This document shows, piece by piece, positions 36,258-44,765 of a stretch of 64,000 nucleotides of DNA. The stretch covers positions 106,714,949 to 106,778,948 of the forward strand of contig OX457060.1 in NCBI GenBank assembly GCA_949752795.1, in the 5' to 3' direction. Made by a program: the position numbers and the translations under genes. This stretch comes from Hyperoodon ampullatus. Its lineage: Eukaryota > Chordata > Mammalia > Artiodactyla > Ziphiidae. Numbering within the stretch: position 1 is the stretch's first letter; the number at the start of each line of letters is the position of its first letter. The notes below the pieces were generated by a model that was not told the DNA's origin, made no database searches, and saw only the letters and a list, made by a program, of their open reading frames with translations.

Positions 36258-36341
36258 CTGAATCACTTTACTGTACACCTGAAACTATCATAACATTGTA
36301 AATGAACTAACTATACTTCAATTTAAAAAATGATTAAAAAA
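35635..36341 (+). mobile_element. Younger L1 3' end inserted in an older L1
   Basis: This is a sense-strand L1 3' end. The text gaaccctcctacactgttgg, tgcagccactgtggagaaca, gcaatcccattcctgggcat, a caatggaatattattcagcc block, ggacctactgtatagcacag and a gtacacctgaaactatcata block give the last part of ORF2 and the 3'UTR. It is 5'-truncated. An (AT)n run lies at 36,218-36,256 inside the 3'UTR. The minus frame 35,589-35,954 is its antisense. Confidence 0.9.
36218..36256. repeat. (TA)n microsatellite in the L1 3'UTR
   Basis: A pure TA run of about 19 units, directly readable. Confidence 0.95.
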
Positions 36342-36690
36342 CTGTATAAGTTTAAAGTGTACAATGTAATGATATGACTTATGTACAGCATGAAATGATT
36401 ACCACGGTAGGTTTAGTGAACATCCATGATCTCATATAGGTACGGCATTAAAGAAATTGGAAAAAAATGCTTTCCTTGTGATGAGACCTCTTAGGATTTA
36501 CTATCTTAACAACATTCATAGATAATGTACAGCAGTGTCCATCATCTTTATAATGTTGTACATTACATTGCTAGTACTTAATTATCTTATAACTGGAAGT
36601 TTGTACCTTTTGACCACCTTCATCTAATCCCACCTACCACAACCCCTGCCTCTGGTAACCACAAATCTGATGCTATTCAATTTTTAACAG
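36342..36690 (-). mobile_element. Old L1 3' region, right half of a split copy
   Basis: The text aactgtataagtttaaagtg, atgaaatgattaccacggta, cattcatagataatgtacag and cctgcctctggtaaccacaa continues the reversed old L1 that begins at 35,598. Confidence 0.7.
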
Positions 36691-37086
36691 ATTATGAAAG
36701 GAACCAAATAGAAGAGAAAAAATTAAACATGAAAGTACTTTTGAGAAAAGAACTTCTCAATTCTACCCAAAGAGAAAAATTTGAAGCTACTTCTGTGATC
36801 CCTAGCAATCAGTTTTTCCACTGAAATTGAGAACTTTCAGGAGCTCCCTATTCACTTCTTTCCAAACTAGTTCTTAAAGCCAGAAACTCAGGCTCAGCAG
36901 GAAATTTTCATTAAATTGACCCACTAGACAAATAATTGATCTAAGAAATTTTTATGAGGCTTATCAATTCCTTGGTGAAACTATCTTTTTAACTCTTTCA
37001 CACAAACACATGAAGTTAAATATATACGTAGGCCATTTCGTTAGACTTAGTGCTCATTAATTATTATATAATATATGGTATAATAA
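36691..37086. other. Intergenic spacer, nothing recognised
   Basis: AT-rich. May be further decayed L1, but I cannot show this. Confidence 0.35.
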
Positions 37087-37349
37087 TACTTTTTTAAAAT
37101 TAATTAATTAATTAATTAATTAATTAATTAATTATTTTTGTGGTATGCGGGCCTCTCACTGTTGTGGCCTCTCCCGTTGCAGAGCACAGGCTCCAGACGC
37201 GCAAGCTCAGCAGCCATGGCTCACGGGCCCAGCCGCTCCGTGGCATGTGGGATCTTCACGGACCGGGGCACGAACCCATGTCCCCTGCATCGGAAGGCTG
37301 ACTCCCAACCACTGCACCACCAGGGAAAACCCCCAGTACTTTTTTAAAA
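37087..37349 (-). mobile_element. CHR-2-type SINE with an (AATT)n tail
   Basis: The body runs from about 37,140 to 37,336 on the minus strand. Its tail side is a pure ATTA repeat (37,099-37,134) in place of poly(A). The 13-bp duplication tacttttttaaaa is perfect at 37,087-37,099 and 37,337-37,349. The 5' end reads gggaaaacccccag on the plus strand, so the usual gggaagccc has two changes. This copy is more diverged than those at 34.4 and 32.7 kb. Confidence 0.92.
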
Positions 37350-37351
37350 AA

Positions 37352-37580
37352 TACAAGTGTTTTGGAATCAGACCTGGGGTCAAATCCTGGCTCAGCCACT
37401 CACCAGCTAGGTGATCTTTAAAATATTTAATTTCTCTCACCCTTAGCTTTTTCATACCTAAAATGGTAATACCAACTACTTCATGGGATTATTGTGAATA
37501 GTAAATGAGTGAGAGAAAAGGAATCAGCGTAAATGCCTGGTCCATTGCAGATGCTCATAAAATGTGAGTTCCCTTTATCA
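37352..37580 (+). mobile_element. MIR SINE
   Basis: tgttttggaatcagacctgg, a caaatcctggctcagccact block, ctaaaatggtaataccaact and a tgcctggtccattgcagatg block make a clear full-length MIR. Confidence 0.85.
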
Positions 37581-37935
37581 TCATCTTGCCCATGAAAACA
37601 GAAAAATCATAAACCCCTGATCCATATAACCCTCCTTCATTATTCTTCATCCTCTCATAAGACACATGTTTTAAATCACCTAACAAGTCTATAACCTACA
37701 TTTTGGGTGGCGGAATATCTACCTTTAAACAAAGCCTATCCCTACAACTGTGACCATGCTGAATCCAAAAGGAAATTATCCTTTAATAAAGCATAAAATC
37801 ATTACTTCATTGAATAAGTATGATATAGTAATGAGTATGAATAAAACATATATACTTTATCCCTTCATGGATCGTAATGAGGAGACAGGAAAAAAAGGTT
37901 AAGAATTTTCCTATATTTCAAAATAGGATAAATAC
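37581..37935. other. Intergenic spacer, nothing recognised
   Basis: No nameable repeat or ORF. Confidence 0.4.
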
Positions 37936-38245
37936 TAGGAAGGGGGTGTGAGCAGGATGTTATTGAGAGAGTAGTGGGGGCAGAATTGGGGTGTACTTTA
38001 AATTTGAAAGTGTCTTTGAGGAAGCATGTTCAATCTGAGCCCTAAGATAGTAAGTAGGCCAAGTAAGGGGAAGAAGTTTACTTTTCCAAGTAAATAGTGC
38101 ATGCAAAGACTGAGGAAGAGGGTTCATTGGACTGAAGCAAGTGGATGGATGACATGTGCTGGAACAAATTTGCAGAGTGGACAGGAGAAAATGGATAGGA
38201 GGCTGTGGAGGTAAGCTGGCAGAGGCAGAGAGAGAAGAGCAACAG
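37936..38245 (-). mobile_element. L2-like LINE fragment (reverse), tentative
   Basis: The purine-rich text (gaggaagcatgttcaatctg; gtgcatgcaaagactgagga) resembles the reverse L2 body, with its 'agtgcaaaggccctgagg' motif decayed. The minus frame 37,960-38,310 lies over it and is not supported as a gene. Confidence 0.45.
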
Positions 38246-38455
38246 AGAGAAAGAGAGAAAGAAAAAGAGAGGGGAAGAGAGAATTTATGATAAAGAAGCA
38301 TTATCTTCACCAGTGAGTTAACACTTAGTAGAACTAGCCCAGAGTTAAGAGTAAGATGGGAGACATCAATCTATTATTCCTTGAGTCTAAATCCCCACAT
38401 GGCTCTCTTACATTATGCATATATCTTGCCAATTTGAGTATGATTTTAGCATTTG

Positions 38456-38702
38456 AAGATTAGTGGGGTTTTTTGTTTTGTTTTTGTTTTTGTTTTTTTG
38501 CGGTACACAGGCCTCTCACTGTTGTGGCCTCTCCCGTTGCGGAGCACAGGCTCCGGACACGCAGGCTCAGTGGCCATGGCTCATGGGCCTAGCCACTTCG
38601 CGGCATGTGGGATCTTCCCAGACCGGGGCACGAACCCATGTACCCTGTATCGGCAGGTGGACTCTCAACCACTGCGCCACCAGGGAAGCCCAAAGATTAG
38701 TG
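38456..38702 (-). mobile_element. CHR-2-type tRNA-Glu SINE
   Basis: The T-rich tail with G interruptions lies at about 38,466-38,497, and the body ends in ccaccagggaagccc near 38,690. The 10-bp duplication aagattagtg is perfect at 38,456-38,465 and 38,693-38,702. The interrupted tail and several substitutions suggest an older copy than that at 34.4 kb. The 150-codon plus frame 38,463-38,915 reads antisense SINE plus flank and is not a gene. Confidence 0.93.
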
Positions 38703-38994
38703 TATTTTAAAAAAAAGATATGGCTCCGAAACATGGACCAATTTTTCACCTGGTTGTCAACCCAAGAAAAGGCAGTCTTTTCAATGCTGGAGGTTAAATT
38801 ATCTGTGTCGCACTTACTGAGACACAGTATATGTGATCCAGTTCATTGTGGGGCTTTGACGAAATTGTCAATAATAATTTGGACCATGCATGGTTTCATT
38901 TGCTTTATTTATTAACGTTAGGACCTCATATAAGATATATCTCCAATCTGTAAGTCTTGGACTCTGGGCTGGATGCTAATTTTTGTACGTTACT
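38703..38994. other. Intergenic spacer, nothing recognised
   Basis: No nameable feature apart from the end of the SINE-derived open frame. Confidence 0.4.
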
Positions 38995-39540
38995 TGCATA
39001 TAGAAGTGATGTGAAGATGGATGAGATCTCTTAGGATTAGAGGATAGAGTAAGATGAGAAAAAGGCCCAGGAAAAGACTAAGAATCTCTATATTTAGAGT
39101 TTAAGTAAAGGGGGATTTGATAAAGGAAACTGAGAAAGAGTAGCCAAAGTATAAGGAGACAGATTAGCAAAGAGGGACGTCATGATAGGATGTCAAGAGA
39201 AGAGGCAATTTGAAGGAGTGATTAATCCAGTGTCAGAATTTACAAAGCATCAGTTAGGATGAAGTTAAAGACAAACTTTGAACTTGTTAACACGACCATT
39301 ACTGGTGACCTTAATACATTTTGGTGGGGTGATGAGGCAGAAATCTGACTGCATACAGGTGGAAGAGTGAATAGAAAAGTAGAAAGTGGAGAAAGTGGTT
39401 CTGTGGGATTTGAGAATGGTGGAGAAGACAGGAAACAGTAGTCACAAGAGGATGGGGGTAAGCATGCCAGAGGAACACAGTAAAGTTGCTGGGCATTCAG
39501 GAGGTCCCACTGAAGGCAGGTGATCCTAAATGACAACGGC
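38995..39540 (-). mobile_element. Ancient L2-like LINE (reverse)
   Basis: ggatgagatctcttaggatt, gaaactgagaaagagtagcc, gtgatgaggcagaaatctga and cattactggtgaccttaata follow, in order, an ancient mammalian LINE-like repeat in reverse. The minus frame 39,240-39,542 is inside it. Confidence 0.5.
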
Positions 39541-39782
39541 AAAAAGTGGTTTTATTGCTTTGCATGTGAGTTTTGACCTGCTGTTTTTCCATCTATTCCA
39601 TTAGTATTATTAGAACCACTCTTAGATCCAGGCAGTCAGAGTCCCTCCCTGGCCCCTGAGCTTCAGAGAACATCTCACTGGTTCTCCTCCTATTGTGCCT
39701 CTCCTCCGAGGAATCTGTAGGGCAAAGGGGGACATGCTCACCCAAGTTCTCCCTTCTAGCACCCCCTCCCCCACTAAATTGT

Positions 39783-40235
39783 TGATTAGTTTCCTATTGC
39801 TGCTATAACAAATCACCACAAACTCAATGACTTAAAGCGATGCAAATTTATTATCTTGCAGTTTTGGAGGTCTGAAGTCCAAAATGGTGTTGGCCAGGCT
39901 GCATTCCTCTGGAGGCTCTAGGCGAGCCCACTCCATGCGTTTTCTAGCTTCTAGAGGCTGCCTGTGCTTCTTGGCTTGTGGTTCCTTTCCATCTTCCAAG
40001 TCAGTGATGGCTGGAGAGTCATTTTCACTTCACATCAATATGACACTGACTCTTCTGCTTCCTGTCTCCCCTCTTAAAATGACCCTTGCGATTACATACA
40101 CTGGGCTCACCCAGATAATCTGGGATAATTTTTCTATCTTAAAATCTACTCATTAGTAGCCTTAATTCCATCTGCAATTTTAACTCTCTTTTGTTATATG
40201 ATAAACATATTCATAGGCATTATTCCGCCTAGAAC
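39783..40235 (-). mobile_element. MaLR/ERVL-type LTR-like repeat, family not assigned
   Basis: ttagtttcctattgctgcta, aaatttattatcttgcagtt, ggctgcattcctctggaggc, ttctagcttctagaggctgc and ctcacccagataatctggga occur in order. It is the same family as 7,672-8,225 but better preserved. The plus frame 39,884-40,156 lies within it. Confidence 0.55.
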
Positions 40236-41805
40236 AACCATGTTTATGTACTCAAGACCTGGGAATGTTCTGAGCAGATGAACCAAGTTCACTTGCTCAG
40301 AGCGGTAATTCCTAGACCAGGCTGCGTTATCAGCTGGCCAGAGTGCTGGCCAAGAATCAGCTGTTTGGTGGCCTGGGAAGAGAGTTTGGATACACATGCT
40401 GAGATGTCCAACACAGGCGCTGCAGGTTCCATGTGTTCTCTTACACTAAGACCCTAAGTTAAAGACAAGCCTGGTTGTCATCTCTCAAAAAAAAAAGCTG
40501 CCCCCCTCTTTGCCCTATCTTACCCCAAGAAATATAGGGAAAATCTACTTCAAGTTACCCCTTCAAATAAAACTGGCCTGGGGAGTTCACCCCACTAAAT
40601 TCCAGCTGGAAAATTTGGAAATATTCTGGGAAAGTTGGTGGGTGGGCCCCAAAATATAGTGACTGTAAACTCCTGACTCAGAAGAGTTGGGAACATTTAA
40701 GGTCATCTAAGTATTCTATTAAAACTACGGTGGCTGGGATAGAAAAGAGTAGGAGGTTAAACACTGGATGCATAGGCTTGAGTTCCACATCACTCAACCA
40801 GATCAGTGGTGGAGACTGAGAGAAGAAAAAGAAGGCAAATGAGTAATTTTTGAGGAACTTGAACTCAGAAGTGCAAATTATCAAGTTCCATCCCATCACT
40901 GAGTTATTCCAAGTAATTGTGACACCCACCTCTGCGTGACAGATATGAAAATGAGTACACCAGTGGTTAGATCACATTCTCTGGTGTGGGTGACTCACTA
41001 TTGTCAAATATAATCGGCCTACATTTCCCCTCACTCCTTTTCCACAACTCAAGGTTTGCCAAAGGGTAATCTCATCTAAAACCTCTTCTTTTATGCATAA
41101 ATGGATATGCACGAATAGGTACACGTATGCATACCCACATATAATGTATGCATGCATGTAGATTTACATATGTGTTTGTTTATAAATATTACTGTGGGTG
41201 ATAAAGAACTGAACTAAGAATCCAGAGACCTGGACACTTTGGTTTTAGTTCTGCCTCCATTTCCCTAGGAGATTTTAATCTGACCACTTGTTTGCTTACT
41301 TTTGAAAGAAGATGTTTTAGACTAGGTGATCGTTGTGATTCTTTTCTATTCTAAAACCCTAAACATCTACCGGGGGGAAGTAAGTCACATCTGTTCTCCT
41401 ATCAGAACTCCAAATTAGCTCTCCTTAACAGGAATGATCCTACTTTTTATTAATGAGCAAACAAAGACTCCACCCTTTGACGGGTTATTTTCTCCGTCTG
41501 TTCTGTCTATACTTCTTCTAGACTCTAATTCTGTGTGGGCAGAATTTATCTTCATTTTCTCATTTTCTTCCATTGCTGCAATATGGAAACGAAGGGAGGT
41601 ATCAAAACAAAGATATTGCATTATAGAAAGATTTTGCCAAATACCTCCAGACTTTTGAGTCCATGACTTACTAGGATCTGAGAACTACATATTTGTCATA
41701 CAGTAACTATTTGCAGGATACTAGATAGAAGCTCTATGGGGCACAGGGAAGATACAGAAATTGGGGTATGAACATGTCAGATCTAGTTCTGCCTTTGTTT
41801 TCTAA
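40236..41805. other. Intergenic stretch, nothing recognised
   Basis: Several short frames occur on both strands (for example 40,678-40,929 minus; 41,415-41,658 both strands) without domains. No repeat is named. Confidence 0.4.
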
Positions 41806-41809
41806 GTCA

Positions 41810-42560
41810 ACAAATATAGCCTGAACACCTTTTAAATGTCAGATGTACAAGATATAAATGGTTTCAGCAATTGTCTAGTGGAGGAGACATATTGAGTACA
41901 TAACTGTACAAAAAAATAATCAGTTACAGATATATTAAATTATCTGAAGATAAAGTTAGTGGTGTTAAGCGACCACGCTTCTTCCTAGAAAGGGAGGTCT
42001 CAAGTCCAGTGGCTGAATGGACAGTTGCAGGAGATGGTGACATAGGTAGGGGCCAAAATTTGAATGCTAAAGAGTTGCGACTGTGGACTGTGGAGATCTG
42101 CTGGGAAATTTTTTTTAAAAAGAGGGTCAAGCATCATTACTTTGTTGGATTTGCAGTGGCTGGCTGGAAAAGAATAGGAGGACAAATCATGAAAAATGGA
42201 TCAGAAGAGGGTTGAACTTGGGGCCTGGAAATCAGGTAGGTGCCTCTTGCGGGATTCTGGGTGAGAGATGCTGAGTGAACTAAGAATCATAGCAGCAGAG
42301 ATAAAGAGATGAGTGGAGTCAGTAGAAGGGTAAAAGTGTGGATGAAATGGACTCCAAGACCAGATGTGGGGACTGTGATGTTGGATGATTCCCAGATTTC
42401 CAGCTCAGCAACTAGGGTGGGAGTTTCAATGCCTGAAATGGGGATTAAAAGAGGAGGATCGGGCTGGGGCTATGGGGAAAATATTAGTGCCATTATGACT
42501 GAGGTTCCTAATGAATATCTATGTGGAGCCCTCCAGACAGAAACAGAATAGATGAATCTG
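41810..42560 (-). mobile_element. Ancient L2-like LINE (reverse)
   Basis: caacaaatatagcctgaaca, aattgtctagtggaggagac, actgtggagatctgctggga, ccagatttccagctcagcaa and atgtggagccctccagacag place this in the same ancient repeat family as 38,995-39,540. Frames over it are not genes. Confidence 0.5.
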
Positions 42561-42937
42561 GAACACACAAGATGAGTATGACCAGTGGTTGTCAACTTGT
42601 GAAAAGGCAGTAAAAAACATTTTAAATAAACTTGTATGTCTCTTACTGATTGGAATACTCCTCCATTACAAAGAGGACAAAGTCTAAACTGTGAAAGCTC
42701 TTAATAAATATATTTTTTAATTTTCAGTGGATGAAAGAATGAGTGAGTGAATAGGAGCTGCTGTGAGTAGCCAGGAGTTCCTATCCAATTACTATAGTTT
42801 GTATTTTTGAGTGTATGAGTGAGGGCATGTGTGAGTGTATATGCATTTATATATTTGTGTGTCTGTGTAGTTATACATAGCCACATACACATTCATATAA
42901 AGATTAACAATACAAACAATATATTAGTACTGTACAT
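42561..42937. other. Intergenic spacer, nothing recognised
   Basis: GT- and GA-rich patches near 42,810-42,880 but no clean microsatellite or gene. Confidence 0.4.
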
Positions 42938-43325
42938 CGGCATTAGTCTGCTGGGGCCGCCATAACAAAATACCACAGGCTGGATGGCTTAAACACAGAA
43001 ATTATTTTGTCACAGTTTTGGAGGCTAAAAATCCAAGATCAAAGTACCCTCAGAGTTAACTTCTGGTGAGTCCTCTCTTCCTGGCTTGTAGACTGAGGCT
43101 TTTCACTGGGTGTCACAAGGCTTTTCCTCTGTGCCAAAGCAGTCAGATCTGTGGCATCTCTTCCTCTTTTTATAAAGACACCAGTCCTAGATTAGGGCCC
43201 CATCTTTACGACCTCATGTAACCTTAATTACCTTCTGATAGGTTTTGTCTCCAAATACAGTCTCAATGGGGGTTTGGCTTCAACACGTGAATTTTAGGGG
43301 GACCCAAGTCTGTCCATTAATAACA
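42938..43325 (-). mobile_element. MLT1-type solo LTR (ERVL-MaLR), reverse
   Basis: cattagtctgctggggccgc, cataacaaaataccacaggc, cacagttttggaggctaaaa, a ttataaagacaccagtccta block, gggccccatctttacgacct and a gtctccaaatacagtc block are the reverse MLT1A-like LTR in order. No internal retroviral sequence is attached. It lies about 1.07 kb upstream of the VGLL3 TATA box. Confidence 0.85.
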
Positions 43326-43859
43326 TCAGAACGTTTAACATCTAGATTAACTTCTCAAAGGATAGTCTCTGTGAAAACAAAAGAGATTGTTCTGTGTCAT
43401 ATATAGGCGGAGAGATACACTTGGTCAGAGAGTTTGCTTATTTATAAAATAAATATAAATCTTGTCTGCTTTACCTGATTATATTGAAATACAATTATAT
43501 TCCTAGGAACAAACTTTTCATTTCCGAGAGGATTGTAAACCACGTGCAAATAAACCTTTAAATAATAGCTAGATGGGTTTAATCGACTGTCACTGTCTGT
43601 TGCTCTATGGAAACCGGGCTGAAAAAGCCAGAGGAGGTTGACGTCCCGCAAGCAGGTCATACCATGAAGGTGTTAACTTAAAGCGGAGATTGCTTACGGA
43701 AAACCGCGTCGCATTCCTGGCACTTGCGCGCTTGCAATGAAGTTAACTTTCACTTACGGTTCTATTGAATGTAGGCGCCAATTCCAGCTCATTTTGCGCC
43801 TGCTCTGTTTTACCTCCTAGTGCACTTGGCCTTCCTTTAGCCTTGGCCTCTAGTTTGGT
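43326..43859. promoter_or_regulatory. VGLL3 upstream flank
   Basis: This is unique-looking sequence between the MLT1 LTR and the CpG island. CpG frequency rises from about 43,640. A CRE-like TGACGTCC lies at 43,639-43,646 and an M-CAT motif at 43,712-43,718. No ORF is supported. The assignment as proximal promoter is by position only. Confidence 0.5.
43712..43718 (+). promoter_or_regulatory. M-CAT (TEAD) motif CATTCCT, distal
   Basis: An exact CATTCCT, the consensus site for TEAD factors, about 0.68 kb upstream of the TATA box. Function is inferred from the motif alone. Confidence 0.4.
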
Positions 43860-43969
43860 GTTCCGTGTAAAAGCTCCTTGGGGCTGGGAAGCCCTCGCCC
43901 CGGCGCCCAGGTGACAGGAGTTGGGGTGGGAACCCGCGGAGCTTTCAGGGCGTGGAACCTCTCGCATAC

Positions 43970-43976
43970 CATTCCT
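43970..43976 (+). promoter_or_regulatory. M-CAT (TEAD) motif CATTCCT, proximal
   Basis: A second exact CATTCCT, 421 bp upstream of the TATA box and in the same orientation as the first. VGLL3 is itself a TEAD cofactor, so feedback is possible but unproven. Confidence 0.4.
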
Positions 43977-44376
43977 TCCCTCCCACCACCACCCCACTGC
44001 CGGGAGGCGGAGAGAGCTTGCAACTTCTCTCCAATCCGCGGCCGGCCCTCCCCGGGGTCCCCCTGCTGGGCGACCGGCCCGCCACCGAGCGAGTTGGAGG
44101 AACTTCGCGGAGCTCCGCGTCAGAGCCGGGAGAGGCGAGGTGCTCCCCCTCCTCCCCTGCGGGCCCCCTCACTCTGCCCCCGCCTCCCGGTCCTCGCCCA
44201 GCCGGGAGCGCCGGTGATAGGACGAGCCCCGGGCGTGCATTGTGTATATGCAAACCAGAGCCCGGTTCCCCAGGTCTGCCCGACCCCGGCCGGGGCTGCG
44301 GCTGCGGCTGGCGCTGCCGTGGGCGCCGTTGCCCTCGCCCGAGCCCCGCACTGCCATGCTCCCGCCGCGCGGCGGG

Positions 44377-44381
44377 CCAAT
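44377..44381 (+). promoter_or_regulatory. CCAAT box
   Basis: CCAAT (within gggccaatgcg) is 16 bp upstream of the TATA box. That spacing is shorter than usual, but the position fits an NF-Y-type element in a core promoter. Confidence 0.55.
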
Positions 44382-44396
44382 GCGTCCCCGAGTCGC

Positions 44397-44403
44397 TATA
44401 TAA
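44397..44403 (+). promoter_or_regulatory. VGLL3: TATA box of VGLL3
   Basis: TATATAA sits in GC-rich surroundings (cgctatataagcgcc), where such a string is unlikely by chance. It predicts a start site near 44,424-44,432, giving a leader of about 210 nt before the VGLL3 start codon. Confidence 0.75.
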
Positions 44404-44427
44404 GCGCCGGCCAGGGGACACCCGGAG

Positions 44428-44639
44428 GGGCTGAAGATGAGGGTGCCCGCGCATGGGCCCCCGCCGATTGCCAACCCCTCCCGAGCCCGCGCCCCGCGCG
44501 GAGCCCACGGCCGCCGAGGACCCGCCTTCGCCACAGTAGCAGCTGGGGCTGCGACAGAGGCGGCAGCTGCGGCGGCGCCTGTCGCGCGAGCGCGTAGAGC
44601 AGCGGCCGCAGCTCCGGGGCCGCCGCTGCCCCGGCTGCC
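44428..44639 (+). other. VGLL3: Predicted VGLL3 5'UTR
   Basis: The left edge is inferred from the TATA box. The leader is very GC-rich and likely structured, and has at least two upstream AUGs (44,437 and 44,453). The second opens a 28-codon ORF ending at 44,539. The cap site is not visible in sequence, so the start may be off by tens of bases. Confidence 0.6.
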
Positions 44640-44643
44640 ATGA
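44437..44643 (+). CDS. Upstream ORF overlapping the VGLL3 start
   Basis: A 68-codon frame in the VGLL3 leader, rich in Ala, Arg and Pro, with A at -3 of its AUG (good context). Its stop TGA (44,641-44,643) shares two bases with the VGLL3 ATG (44,640-44,642), giving an ATGA junction. If the TATA box sets the start site, the AUG would be only about 5-13 nt from the cap and mostly skipped. A more upstream start site would make it a strong uORF. The peptide matches no family I know. The regulatory role is inferred. Confidence 0.4.
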   Translation: MRVPAHGPPPIANPSRARAPRGAHGRRGPAFATVAAGAATEAAAAAAPVARARRAAAAAPGPPLPRLP

Positions 44644-44765
44644 GTTGTGCGGAGGTGATGTATCACCCCCAGCCGTATGGAGCGCCCCAGTATCTGCCCA
44701 ACCCCGTGGCAGCTGCAACCTGCCCCACAGCCTATTACCACCCGGCGCCCCAACCTGGCCAGCAG
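44640..44765 (+). CDS. VGLL3: VGLL3 coding exon 1
   Basis: The 42 codons begin MSCAEVMYHPQPYGAPQYLP and end PQPGQQ. This is recognisably the N terminus of vestigial-like family member 3, a nuclear transcription cofactor that binds TEAD1-4 and competes with or parallels YAP/TAZ. The start codon has a purine at -3 (gccATGa). The exon ends exactly at CAG|GTGAGT, a consensus donor, in phase 0, which joins to the AAG AAG start of exon 2. This exon is Pro/Tyr/Gln-rich without a folded domain. If the donor is not used, the frame stays open to 45,005, which would give a 121-residue protein without the TEAD-binding motif. Confidence 0.95.
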
